A stretch of DNA of 64,000 bases, taken from the NCBI GenBank assembly GCA_017450275.1, contig JAFSVD010000039.1, positions 62,001 through 126,000 on the forward strand. The letters are read 5' to 3'. The stretch comes from Desulfovibrio sp. GTDB taxonomy: Bacteria > Desulfobacterota > Desulfovibrionia > Desulfovibrionales > Desulfovibrionaceae. The notes beneath the pieces were generated by a model. That model did not search any database. It was not told the origin of the DNA and saw only the letters and a list, made by a program, of their open reading frames with translations. Shown here piece by piece: positions 45,940-54,868 of the stretch (its first letter is position 1; each line of letters opens with the position of its first letter). The translations under genes and the position numbers were made by a program.

Positions 45940-46827
45940 ATGCAGAAAGCATTTCATGGCGCAATCACTGCTCTTGTGACCCCGTTCACCAACGGTATCT
46001 TTGATGAAAAACGCTATCGTGCCCTGATTGATACCCAAATTGCTGCGGGCATTCACGGCCTTGTCCCCTGTGGATCCACCGGCGAATCGGCAACGCTCAC
46101 CCACGCTGAACACGAAGAGGTGATCCGGGTCTGCGTCGATCAAGTCAACAAACGCGTGCCTGTCTTGGCAGGGGCTGGATCAAACAACACCACCGAAGCC
46201 ATAGCCTTAACCAAGATCGCCAAAGACGCTGGTGCCGACGGGGCTCTGCTCATCACCCCCTACTACAACAAGCCGACCCAGGAAGGGCTCTACCAGCATT
46301 ATGCGAGTGTAGCGAAAGCGGTTGATCTGCCCTTGATCCTCTACAATGTTCCGGGCAGAACAGGCTGTAACATGCTTCCGCCTGTGCTTGCGCGTTTGGC
46401 CAAGGATTTTCCCACCATCATTGGGGTCAAGGAGGCAACAGGCAACCTCGCCCAGGGAAGCGAAGTGATTGAGCAATGCCCAAAGGATTTCTTGGTGCTC
46501 TCGGGAGACGATTTTACGGCGCTGCCCTTGATGTGCATCGGCGGCGTTGGGGTGATTTCTGTCACCTCCAACATCTGCCCCAAGGAAATGGCGGCCATGT
46601 GCAATGCCTTTGAAAGCGGCGATCTTGCCAAAGCCGTTGCTCTCCACCACAAGCTCTTCGCCCTCCATAAGGCCATGTTCATCGAGACCAATCCGGTGCC
46701 GGTCAAAAAAGCCCTGGCTTTCATGGGGCAGATTGAAAGCGGAGTGAGACTCCCTCTGTGCGAAATGACCGAGCAGCATTGTCATGATCTGCGCGCTGTG
46801 CTGAAAAACTACGACTTGATTGCCTAA
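45940..46827 (+). CDS. dapA: 4-hydroxy-tetrahydrodipicolinate synthase
   Basis: 295 residues beginning MQKAFHGAITALVTPF, an aldolase-fold TIM barrel with the GSTGESATLTHAEHE motif, the catalytic Lys region IIGVKEATGNL, Tyr of YNVPGRTG, and the DDFTALP stretch. It condenses pyruvate and aspartate semialdehyde in lysine/diaminopimelate synthesis. GGGAG precedes the ATG by eight bases. A hairpin with a UUCG loop lies downstream, before mnmA. Confidence 0.97.
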   Translation: MQKAFHGAITALVTPFTNGIFDEKRYRALIDTQIAAGIHGLVPCGSTGESATLTHAEHEEVIRVCVDQVNKRVPVLAGAGSNNTTEAIALTKIAKDAGADGALLITPYYNKPTQEGLYQHYASVAKAVDLPLILYNVPGRTGCNMLPPVLARLAKDFPTIIGVKEATGNLAQGSEVIEQCPKDFLVLSGDDFTALPLMCIGGVGVISVTSNICPKEMAAMCNAFESGDLAKAVALHHKLFALHKAMFIETNPVPVKKALAFMGQIESGVRLPLCEMTEQHCHDLRAVLKNYDLIA

Positions 46828-46834
46828 AACAGAA

Positions 46835-46860
46835 TGACGCATTTCTTCGGAAATGCGTCA
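46835..46860 (+). other. UUCG-loop hairpin between dapA and mnmA
   Basis: TGACGCATTTC pairs perfectly with GAAATGCGTCA (11 bp) around TTCG. There is no T-run after it, and it ends ten bases before mnmA, which lacks a clear ribosome site. Confidence 0.7.
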
Positions 46861-46870
46861 AACACCACCT

Positions 46871-47893
46871 ATGGATATCGCTGTTGCTGTCAGCGGAGGC
46901 ATTGACAGCCTCTGCGCCCTCCTCCTCTTGCGCCAACAGGGCTATACTCCCTTGGCGATCTATGGCCGCTTTTTGCCAAGCGACACACTCCCTGATGCCT
47001 ATCAAGACTATCTTGCCACCCTCCGTATCCCGCTCACAATTCTCGATCTGACAATCCCCTTTGCCCAGACTGTTCTTGCCCAAACACAAGCATCCCTCAA
47101 TGCCGGCAAAACCCCCAATCCATGCGCTCTGTGCAACAAAAGCATCAAATTTGGGCTGCTAGCCAACGAGGCACTTGCTTTGCATACGCCCTTTGCAACC
47201 GGCCATTATGTGCAAACAAGCCTCTATCAGGATGTGCTCCTGCTGACAAAAGCGAAAGACACAAAAAAGGATCAAAGCTATTTTTTAAGCTTGATCCCCA
47301 AAGCGCTTCTGCCTCATCTGCGCTTTCCTCTGGCTCAAATGACCAAGGAAGAATGCCGCGCACTGCTTTCGCATCGTGGCCTCCCCCAGCCCAAGGAGAG
47401 CCAGGATGTCTGCTTTCGCCTTGCCCCTCCCTTCAATCCCGGTCGCTGCCTGCTCATCGAACGCGATGGCTCCTGCAAAGAGGTTGCGCCCCACAACGGC
47501 CTTGCCAACTACACCCTTGGTCAACGTCGAGGACTTGGCATAAGCTATCGCGAAGGACTCTATGTCGTCAAAAAAGACTATGCCACCAATACCCTCTATG
47601 TAGGGCCTTTGCCTCTCCTTGGCATGCGAGGGTGTACGGCCTCATCCATCAATTATTTTTTGGCGCCTGCATCGTGGCCAAAAGACCTCTTTGCCAAGGT
47701 GCGCTATCGCCAAAAAGCCGTTCCCATGACGCTTGTGCACGCAGACGCCAACACCATAACCATTGCCTTTGACCAGCCCCAATTTCCCAGCGACCTTGAC
47801 CAGATTCTCTCTGTCAGCGATAGAGACGGACGCATTCTCGCAGGCGGTGTCGTGGATGGGATGGAGCTTGTGGTTGACAGCCTTCTTCGCTAA
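46871..47893 (+). CDS. mnmA: tRNA-specific 2-thiouridylase MnmA
   Basis: 340 residues. PP-loop AVSGGIDSL near the N-terminus, catalytic cysteines in NPCALCNKSIKFG and ESQDVCFR, and the FATGHYV region. It adds sulfur to the wobble uridine of Lys, Glu and Gln tRNAs. Start at 46871 (MDIAVAVSGG) is the family start. Its stop overlaps the stop of the convergent TatD gene. Confidence 0.95.
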   Translation: MDIAVAVSGGIDSLCALLLLRQQGYTPLAIYGRFLPSDTLPDAYQDYLATLRIPLTILDLTIPFAQTVLAQTQASLNAGKTPNPCALCNKSIKFGLLANEALALHTPFATGHYVQTSLYQDVLLLTKAKDTKKDQSYFLSLIPKALLPHLRFPLAQMTKEECRALLSHRGLPQPKESQDVCFRLAPPFNPGRCLLIERDGSCKEVAPHNGLANYTLGQRRGLGISYREGLYVVKKDYATNTLYVGPLPLLGMRGCTASSINYFLAPASWPKDLFAKVRYRQKAVPMTLVHADANTITIAFDQPQFPSDLDQILSVSDRDGRILAGGVVDGMELVVDSLLR

Positions 47894-48717
47894 AGCCCTA
47901 TTCCAAAAAACGCTCGTCCATTGTCCCCGCATGTTCGCCACAACGATTCTTTGTCACAGCCAAGCGCATTGGCCATGGCTTCGATGGTAAAGACCGTATA
48001 GGCGGGCTCATTGCGTGTGCCCCGGTGCGGATGAGGGGCAAGATAAGGGCAGTCGGTCTCAACGAGCAGACGCTCCTTGGGAATGCTGGGAAGAGCCTCC
48101 CTCACGACTGTATTGGCGGGATAGGTAACAGGCCCTGGCAGGGAAATCATCCAGCCATTCTCAACGATACGCCGCGCAAGCGTGGCGTCCCCGCCAAAGC
48201 AATGCCACAATACCGGGTATCCTTGGCACGCATTCACCGTAAGCAGATGCAGACACTCTGTCACAGCATCCCGGCAATGGATCACAATGGGCAGATGCAT
48301 CTCCTTGGCAATGGCTATTTGCCGACTAAACACCGCCATCTGTGTCTCGTGGGGACAATCCTTCCAATAATAATCAAGCCCAATTTCCCCAACAGCCCGG
48401 ATTCTCGGCTCATTGGCCAAGGCATCACACAGAGCCGATTCAACCTCGTTGTTCCATGTCAGCCCATCACACGGATGCACGCCAAGAGCAAAAAAGACCT
48501 CGGGATGGTTGTCAAAGACGTGCTTTTCTTCGGCAAACGCCAAAGGATCGCCAAAAATATTGAGAATCGTGACAATACCAACGGCCTGAGCGCGAGCGAG
48601 AACATCCTCTCTGTCCGCATCAAAACGGGCATCGTTCACATGCGCATGACTGTCCATACCAAAGGGAGGAAGTTTCCGCGTCAACGGATCGATGCGTTCA
48701 ACTTTTTTATGTCCCAT
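47890..48717 (-). CDS. tatD: TatD-family metal-dependent deoxyribonuclease
   Basis: 275 residues of a TIM-barrel hydrolase. Metal ligands in DSHAHVND, the HxH of the first strand, GEIGLDYYW (Glu), the His of IVIHCRDA, WHCFGGD, and the C-terminal ETDCPYLAPHPHRG. Members degrade DNA during repair and apoptosis-like processes. Start at 48717 (MGHKKVER) follows AAAGG; convergent with mnmA. Confidence 0.92.
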   Translation of the reverse strand: MGHKKVERIDPLTRKLPPFGMDSHAHVNDARFDADREDVLARAQAVGIVTILNIFGDPLAFAEEKHVFDNHPEVFFALGVHPCDGLTWNNEVESALCDALANEPRIRAVGEIGLDYYWKDCPHETQMAVFSRQIAIAKEMHLPIVIHCRDAVTECLHLLTVNACQGYPVLWHCFGGDATLARRIVENGWMISLPGPVTYPANTVVREALPSIPKERLLVETDCPYLAPHPHRGTRNEPAYTVFTIEAMANALGCDKESLWRTCGDNGRAFFGIGL

Positions 48718-48855
48718 AGATGCCTTTACTGGCTTCGTTTGCCAGAGTATCAATTTTTGCGTACAATTTCACATGATTTGAGCAAAATTTTTTGCATAGA
48801 AATACACATGTGTCAACTCTAATTCTTCCAAAAACATGAAAAACCAGGATTAAAG

Positions 48856-49803
48856 ATGCATCACCGCAAACGCATATTAGTCACCGGAGGCTCGGGTTTT
48901 TTGGGCTCGCATCTGTGCAAACGCCTGCTCGACGAAGGCATGGACGTCATCTGCGTTGACAATTTTTATTCGGGTTCCCGGGACACGGTGCTCGATCTGC
49001 TCAAAAATCCCCATTTTGAACTGATTCGCCACGACATAACGCTCCCTCTCTATGTTGAGGTCGACGAGATCTACAATCTCGCCTGTCCAGCCTCCCCTAT
49101 CCACTATCAAGAAAACCCCATCCACACCATTAAGGCCTGTTTGCTCGGCAGCCTCAATATGCTGGGTCTGGCCAAACGTTTGCGCTGCAAAATTTTCCAG
49201 GCCTCAACAAGCGAAGTGTACGGGGATCCCGAACAAAGCCCACAAAAAGAATCCTATTGGGGCAATGTCAATCCCAACGGTATTCGCTCCTGTTACGATG
49301 AAGGCAAACGCTGCGCGGAATCGCTCTTTTTCTCCTTTCACCGGGAAAACAATATTGCCATCAAGGTCGGTCGCATCTTTAACACCTATGGACCCAACAT
49401 GCATCCGAAGGATGGTCGCGTGGTCTCCAACTTTATTGTCCAAGCCTTGACCAACAAACCCATCACCATCTATGGCGATGGCTCGCAGACCCGTTCCTTT
49501 TGCTATGTCGACGACCTCATTGAATGTATGATCCGTTTTATGCAAACAGACGCTTCGGTGACAGGCCCCATCAATATGGGCAATCCCGGGGAATTCACCA
49601 TTCTCTCTCTCGCGCAAACAATCATTCGCCTCTCCAACAGCTCCTCCACCATCACCTATCTGCCCCTCCCAGGGGATGATCCCAAACAGCGCAAACCCGA
49701 TATCACCCTTGCCAAGACCCTTCTCTCCTGGACGCCAACCGTCCCCTTGGAGGAAGGACTCACAAAAACCATTCGCTATTTTGCAAAGCTGCTCAATATC
49801 TAA
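48856..49803 (+). CDS. UDP-glucuronate decarboxylase (UDP-xylose synthase)
   Basis: 315 residues, short-chain dehydrogenase. NAD-binding [16 protein letters not shown], active-site YxxxK in [11 protein letters not shown] (Tyr and Lys), and the characteristic TSEVYGDP and [13 protein letters not shown] blocks. It oxidises and decarboxylates UDP-glucuronate to UDP-xylose for cell-surface sugars. It lies alone on the plus strand; ACACATG-rich upstream sequence may hold a weak promoter but no pair was convincing. Confidence 0.92.
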   Translation: MHHRKRILVTGGSGFLGSHLCKRLLDEGMDVICVDNFYSGSRDTVLDLLKNPHFELIRHDITLPLYVEVDEIYNLACPASPIHYQENPIHTIKACLLGSLNMLGLAKRLRCKIFQASTSEVYGDPEQSPQKESYWGNVNPNGIRSCYDEGKRCAESLFFSFHRENNIAIKVGRIFNTYGPNMHPKDGRVVSNFIVQALTNKPITIYGDGSQTRSFCYVDDLIECMIRFMQTDASVTGPINMGNPGEFTILSLAQTIIRLSNSSSTITYLPLPGDDPKQRKPDITLAKTLLSWTPTVPLEEGLTKTIRYFAKLLNI

Positions 49804-49826
49804 GCCAAAGCCCCTGCTCTTCTTGG

Positions 49827-50681
49827 TTAACGTCCCTGTTTTTTGACACGGATCGCTTCGAGGGCTTGCAAAAGATCCCACCCAAGACAGAGATTGTGTC
49901 TGCCAACGCCCAGAAAGACTCCGGGCTTTGTGGTTCCGTGGAAATCACTGCCACCAGTAAGCGCAAGCCCCAACCTTTCTGCCCATTGCCTGCATTGCTT
50001 GCTTTGCTCCGGGCTATGCTCGCTGTGCCAGGCCTCCAAAGCGTCAAGACCGTGAGCCTGTAAGGATTGTATGCGTTGATAGAGCCAATCGTTGGGATAG
50101 TGGTGCAAAAACGGATGCGCCAAACTGACCACTGCCCCGCTTGCCGAAAGCCTTTGCACCAGCGCTTCGGGAGAGGGGCTTTCTTTGGGCACAAAGGCTG
50201 GGCAGCCAGCCCCGATATAGCGCTCAAAGGCCTGACGCACGCTTTGCACAAGCCCCCTTGCCTGCAATGCCTGAGCAATATGGGGGCGACCAATGCTGCC
50301 TTGGCCTGCAAAGGAGCGCACCTCCTCCATGGAAAGAGATATGCCCAAATCGTTCAGTCTCGCTAACATGGCCTGATTTCTCCGTGCGCGAGTACCTCGA
50401 AGCTCGCTCAGCATATCGAGAAGAGCCTTGCACGGCGTAACCCACAGTCCCAAAATATGCAGCTCGCCGTATTCTGTCATGGCTGAAAGCTCACAGCCGC
50501 CAATAACAGCAACGCCGAACGTTTTCCCTGCAACAAGCGCTTCAGCCACGCCATCTATGGTATCGTGATCGGTAATGGCAAGGCAGCCCACCCCGCTCTC
50601 CTTGGCTAAACGCACAAGCTCTGTCGGAGACAGGGTACCGTCTGAAAAATTCGTATGCGTGTGCAAATCGATTCTATCCAC
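49827..50681 (-). CDS. PHP-domain phosphoesterase
   Basis: 284 residues. Metal ligands: DLHTHTNFSDG, ITDHDTIDG, the glutamate in GGCELSA, GRPHIAQAL, SLAHPFLHHYP and GGSDFHGTTKPG, the classical PHP order. Family members are 3'-5' nucleases, phosphatases (YciV/RNase AM-like) or hydrolases; RNase AM-like is my best guess. A GTG at 50681 with GAGAGGG upstream is chosen because the longer frame would overlap the divergent small gene. Confidence 0.9.
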   Translation of the reverse strand: MDRIDLHTHTNFSDGTLSPTELVRLAKESGVGCLAITDHDTIDGVAEALVAGKTFGVAVIGGCELSAMTEYGELHILGLWVTPCKALLDMLSELRGTRARRNQAMLARLNDLGISLSMEEVRSFAGQGSIGRPHIAQALQARGLVQSVRQAFERYIGAGCPAFVPKESPSPEALVQRLSASGAVVSLAHPFLHHYPNDWLYQRIQSLQAHGLDALEAWHSEHSPEQSKQCRQWAERLGLALTGGSDFHGTTKPGVFLGVGRHNLCLGWDLLQALEAIRVKKQGR

Positions 50682-50718
50682 AAAACCCTCTCTTTTTTCG
50701 AGACACCGAGGCTCCCCT

Positions 50719-50907
50719 ATGGAACTCAAAGCAATTCTCTCCTATCTCGCCTGCCCCTCATGCCATGGCGATCTCAGCATAGAAGGCGAAGATCATCCCA
50801 GCGCGCTTCTGTGCGCAAACTGCCATCTGCGCTATCCCATCCAGGATGGCATTCCCCTCTTGCTCGCCTCTGAAGCCCAAGCCATTGACACACAGCCAAA
50901 GGAATAA
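50719..50907 (+). CDS. Trm112-family zinc-binding protein
   Basis: 62 residues with CPSC and CANC pairs (LACPSCHGDL, LLCANCHLRYP), followed by IQDGIPLLLASEA, the Trm112/YcaR pattern. The family binds zinc and stabilises or activates methyltransferases in eukaryotes and archaea; bacterial roles are mostly unknown. GAGG precedes the ATG by seven bases. Coupled to yfcE by three bases. Confidence 0.88.
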   Translation: MELKAILSYLACPSCHGDLSIEGEDHPSALLCANCHLRYPIQDGIPLLLASEAQAIDTQPKE

Positions 50908-50910
50908 GGT

Positions 50911-51474
50911 ATGCGAATGCTCATTGCGTCGGATCTCCACGGATCCCTTTCAAGCCTCCACTTTTTGGTCGAAACCACGAAAAGCCTCAAACCCGATATG
51001 CTCGTCCTTTTGGGTGATCTTGTCTACCACGGTCCCAGAAACAGACTTCCTGAATCCTACGATACCAAACAGGTTTTGGGCGATCTTTCGGCTCTGTGCT
51101 CGCTCGACGTTGCCATTACAGCGGTACGCGGCAATTGCGATGCTGAGGTGGATGTTGAGCATACGCCATTTCCGGTTGTGGAAAACGCCTGGATCAACGC
51201 CGATGGCCTCACCATCTTTGCCAGCCACGGGCACAGGATTCCTGAAGTGCCTCCTATGCCCTATAGCATTCCAGACGGTTGCGTGATTCTGCGCGGCCAC
51301 ACCCACATTCCCCGCGGAGAAAGCCTGCACGGCTTCCATTTCTGGAATCCGGGCTCTCTCTCCCTCCCCAAAGGCGGCAGCAAACGCTCCTATGGGGTCT
51401 ATGAAAACCGCACCTTTACCGTCTACACCATGGATGGTGAACGCGTTCTCTCCCACACCCCAAACAACGAGTAA
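50911..51474 (+). CDS. YfcE-like metallophosphoesterase
   Basis: 187 residues with the calcineurin-like di-metal motifs SDLHGS, GDLVYHGPRN, RGNCDAE, SHGHR and GHTHIP in order. YfcE-type enzymes are phosphodiesterases. The ribosome site (AAGGAATAAGG) is in the overlap with the preceding gene. Forms an operon with the Trm112-like gene and maf. Confidence 0.93.
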   Translation: MRMLIASDLHGSLSSLHFLVETTKSLKPDMLVLLGDLVYHGPRNRLPESYDTKQVLGDLSALCSLDVAITAVRGNCDAEVDVEHTPFPVVENAWINADGLTIFASHGHRIPEVPPMPYSIPDGCVILRGHTHIPRGESLHGFHFWNPGSLSLPKGGSKRSYGVYENRTFTVYTMDGERVLSHTPNNE

Positions 51475-51475
51475 T

Positions 51476-52108
51476 ATGCACCCCATTTTTACGCTTCCAC
51501 CAGATGTCACTCTCGTTCTCGCCTCAGCCTCTCCCCGAAGAAAAGCCCTGCTCGAAGCATCCTGGGGCGTTGCTCTTACGATCTTGCCCTCTCCCGTTGA
51601 CGAGCCTAAACCGAGCATGGCTGAAAGTGCCGAGCATTATACCCGACAAACCTCTGCGCAAAAAGCGATGGCAACAGCGCAAAGACTGTCGAAGACGTCA
51701 CGATGTATTATTCTTGGCGCAGACACGGTTGTGCATACGCAAAACGGAACCATCCTTGGAAAACCCGTTGACTGCGACGATGCCCTTGCCATGCTGCAAA
51801 GCCTTATAGGCACATGGCACAGCGTGACAACCTCCGTCACCATTATACTTCAAAATCCTCCCTCCACAACAACGCTCACGCAAACAACGAGAGTACACTT
51901 TGGAACCTTTTCCTCCGACGTTCTCAAAGCCTATGTCAACACCCTCGAGCCTATGGATAAAGCCGGTGCATACGCTATTCAAGGAAAGGGGGCGTTTCTG
52001 CTCAAAGAAATAGAGGGCTCCTGGACAAACGTTGTGGGATTGCCGCTTGAGATGCTGACACAATGGTTGTGCGAAAGGAATCTCCTGCTCCCAGCAAGAC
52101 CGCAATAA
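51476..52108 (+). CDS. maf: Maf-type nucleotide pyrophosphatase
   Basis: 210 residues. LASASPRRKALLEA (N-terminal motif), ILGADTVVH, and KAGAYAIQGKGAFLLKEIEGSWTNVVGLP (in parts) are all conserved. It hydrolyses non-canonical or excess NTPs and has been linked to septum control. Starts one base after yfcE. The final 18 codons (MLTQWLCERNLLLPARPQ) and downstream terminator recur, diverged, through the array that follows. Confidence 0.95.
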   Translation: MHPIFTLPPDVTLVLASASPRRKALLEASWGVALTILPSPVDEPKPSMAESAEHYTRQTSAQKAMATAQRLSKTSRCIILGADTVVHTQNGTILGKPVDCDDALAMLQSLIGTWHSVTTSVTIILQNPPSTTTLTQTTRVHFGTFSSDVLKAYVNTLEPMDKAGAYAIQGKGAFLLKEIEGSWTNVVGLPLEMLTQWLCERNLLLPARPQ

Positions 52109-52163
52109 TCGCCAGAAGCTAAAAAAGCCCACGTATCGAAAGTCTGCCACATGCACGAGAGTC

Positions 52164-52195
52164 AAAGAGTACAACAACTGTACTCTTTTTTTTTT
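52164..52195 (+). terminator. Perfect terminator after maf
   Basis: AAAGAGTACA (52164-52173) pairs perfectly with TGTACTCTTT (52179-52188) around ACAAC, then the T-run continues to 52195. Degraded versions of this structure end every later unit of the array. Confidence 0.9.
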
Positions 52196-52683
52196 GCCAA
52201 AGGATGCTAGCACACAAGGTGAGCGCAAAAAATCACCTGCTCCCAGCACCATCGCTACGCAGCAAAATATCGCGCACAAGGAGATGGTATCCTCAGCGTA
52301 AAACACCTGGAACTCCCTCAAGAACCGTCGTTGTTCTGGCTTATAATGCCCAAAAAACGAAAGCTAAAGAAGTCCACATATCGAAAGCGTGCCACATGCA
52401 CGAGAGTCAAAGCGTACAACAACTGTACTCTTTTTTTTTTGCCAAAGGATGCTGGCACACGAGGTGAGCACAAAAAATCACCTGCTCCCAGCACCATCGC
52501 TACGCGGAAAAATATCGCGCACAAGGAGATGGTATCCAGAGCATAACACACCGAGAAGCCCTCAAGAACGTTCGTTGTTTTGGCTTATACTGCCAAGGAC
52601 ACGGATCTCAAGGAAGGCTCATATATCGAAAGTGTGCCATGTGCACGAGAGTCAAAGCGTACAATAAGTGTAGGCTTTTTTTT

Positions 52684-53706
52684 GCAGGATGTTGCAAAAA
52701 TTGCGGGAGGTACGTTAATGCAAGAGAGCGTTGTGAGATTTCTCACGATCGCTAAGGAAACATGTCCTTACGATCAAACGTGGACAAAGGTTGCTGACAC
52801 ACAAGGTGAGCACAAAAAATCACCTGCTCCCAGCACCATCGCTACGCAGCAAAATATCGCGCACAAGGAGATGGTATCCAGAGCGTAAAACACTGAAAAG
52901 ACGCCAAAAAGATTTGATGTTCTGACTCATACTACTAAGGACACGGAACCCAAGGAAGCCCATAGAGCAAAAGTGTGCCATGTGTATGACAGTCAAAGCG
53001 TACAAGAACTGTAGGCTTTTTTTTGCAGGATGTTGCGAAAATTGCGGGATGTAGGTTGGTGCAAGAGAGCGTTGTGAGATCTCTCAGGATCGCCAAGGAA
53101 ACATCTCCTTACGATCAAACGTGGACAAAGGTTGCTGACACAAAAGGTGATCGCAAAAAATATCCTGTTCTCAGCACCATCGCTACGCAGCAAAATATCG
53201 CGCACAAGGAGATGGTATCCAGAGCATAACACACTGAGAAGCAGGCAAGAAGGTTCGTTGTTTTGGCTCATACTGGCAAGAACACGGAACCCAAGGAAGC
53301 CCATAGAGCAAAAGTGTGCTATGTGTATGACAGTCAAAGCGTACAACAAGTGTAGGCTTTTTTTTGCAGGATGTTGCGAAAATTGCGGGAGGTAGGTTAA
53401 TGCAAGAGAGCGTTGTGAGATTTCTCACGATCGCCAAGGAAAGATCTCCTTACGATCAAACGTGGACAAAGGTTGCTGACACACAAGGTGATCGCAAAAA
53501 ATATCCTGTTCCAAGCACCATCGCTACGCGCTACGATATCGCGCACAAGGAGATGGTATCCTCATTATACAACACTGAAAAGACTCCAAGAACCTTCGTT
53601 GTTCTGCCTCATACTGACAAGGATACGAAACCCAAGGAAGTCCATATATCGAAAGGGTGCCAGATATATGACAGTCAAAGCATACAACAACTGTACTCTT
53701 TTTTTT
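52684..53706. repeat. Three consecutive 341-bp units of the array
   Basis: Units at 52684-53024, 53025-53365 and 53366-53706, each exactly 341 bp with scattered substitutions and no indels. All carry the extra B module (start GCAGGATGTTGC, then GGGAGGTxxGTT, ending TGGACAAAGG) before the maf-like part. Confidence 0.85.
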
Positions 53707-54660
53707 GCCGAAGAGATGCTGACAGAATAGTTGTGCGCAAAAAATCGCCTGCTCTCAGCAAGACCGCGATAGATCACGCACAAGGAAATTGGTATCCACA
53801 GTGTCCCTGGAAGCGCGCCAAGAACCTTCGTTGTTCTACCTAATCCTACCAAGAAGACAAAACACAACGAAGCCCATATATCGAAAGTGTGCCATGTGCA
53901 CGACAGTCAAAGCGTACAATACCTGTAGGCTTTTTTTGCCGAAGATTTCAAAAAGTGCGGAAATGAGGCTGGCGAAAGAGAGCGTTGTGAGATCTTTCAC
54001 GATCGCCAAGAAAACTTGTCCTTACGATCAAACATAGAGAAAGGTTGTTGCTTCGCATGCTGAGACAAACGTTGTGTGCAAAAAATCTCCTGCTCCCAGC
54101 ACCATCTCTACCCGACAAGATATCGCACAAAACAAGAGAGTATCCACAGCATAGCACACAGAGAAGCCGCCAAAAACGCTTGTTGTCCTAGCTCAACTGC
54201 CAAAGACATGAAATCCAATGAAACCCACATATCGAAAGTGTGCCACGTGCACGACACTCAAAGCGTACAATACCTGTAGGCTTTTTTTGCCGAAGGTTTC
54301 AAAAAGTGCGGAAATGAGGCTGGTGAAAGAGAGCGTTGAGAGATTTTTCACGATCGCCAAGGAAACATGTCCTTACGATCAAACGTGGACAAAGAAGGAG
54401 ATGGTATTCACAATATAACACACCAAGAAGCCGCCAAAAACCTCCGTTGTTCTGTCTCATACTGCCAAGCACATGGCTCCCAACAAAGCCCATATATCAA
54501 AAGCGTGCCACGTGTACGACAGTCAAAGCGTACAACAAGTGTCGGCTTTTTTTGCCGAAGAGGTTATAAACAGCGGAAATGAGGCTGGCGAAAGGGAGGG
54601 TTGTGAGACTCCAAAAGAGATCGCCAACAAAACGTATCCTTACGATCAAGAGCTTTGTGT
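52684..54660. repeat. B module copies within the long units
   Basis: About 100-bp modules near 52684-52791, 53025-53132, 53366-53472, 53938-54045, 54289-54394 and a decayed one near 54554-54655. Recurrent features are GAGAGCGTTGTGAGA, then GATCGCCAAGGA / TCCTTACGATC arms able to form a hairpin, then AAACGTGGAC. Copies at 53938 and 54289 differ at the start (GAAGATTTC, GAAGGTTTC). Confidence 0.75.
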
Positions 54661-54736
54661 ATCCACAACGAGCATAGTAAGAGAGGAATCGCTCGTCATT
54701 GTGACAGAAAAGAAAGAGCGAATTATCGTTTTTTTT

Positions 54737-54868
54737 GCGGAGTCCTAAGTATTCGTTGTCGGGAAAAGAGTCCAAACCTTGGCGCAGAAAAGCCCAACAA
54801 GAGTAGAGCCTCAGCGAAAAAAACAGCGCATGCAGGGAGAAAAGAAAGAGCTCTAAAAAGCATCGGGA
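54737..54868. other. Spacer between the array and the efflux operon
   Basis: A-rich, no gene, no clear terminator for the efflux gene that ends at 54869. The last decayed T-run is at 54729-54736. Confidence 0.4.

Larger units (their letters stand above)
52051..54736. repeat. Tandem array of maf-tail/terminator units
   Basis: About ten T-runs ending near 52195, 52440, 52683, 53024, 53365, 53706, 53937, 54288, 54553 and 54736. Each is preceded by TCGAAAGTGTGCCAYGTG, AGTCAAAGCGTACAA and an approximate TGTAC or TGTAG arm. Each unit also contains a diverged copy of the maf end (GATGCTGACACA, CTCCTGCTCCCAGCA, CGCTACGC). Periods are 245, 243, 341, 341, 341, 231, 351, 265 and 183 bp. Units keep the maf reading-frame similarity, for example MLxxxxxxxLLPA, but are not coding. 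No spacer-repeat or attC pattern. Confidence 0.85.

Noticed and set aside
45753..46004. 83-codon TTG frame between the FlhG-type gene and dapA
   Set aside because: Overlaps dapA by 65 bases, no recognisable protein pattern, and cysteine/serine-rich composition unlike neighbours.
48777..48806. Promoter of the UDP-glucuronate decarboxylase gene (TTGAGC with a poor -10)
   Set aside because: No acceptable -10 at 16-18 bp spacing; too weak to list.
53364..53843. 159-codon frame across the array
   Set aside because: It arises from the repeat units staying in phase; substitutions between units are mostly amino-acid changing.
52051..54736. CRISPR or integron attC array
   Set aside because: Units are long, homologous along their whole length, and have no short constant repeat with unique spacers or attC-like palindromes and cassettes.
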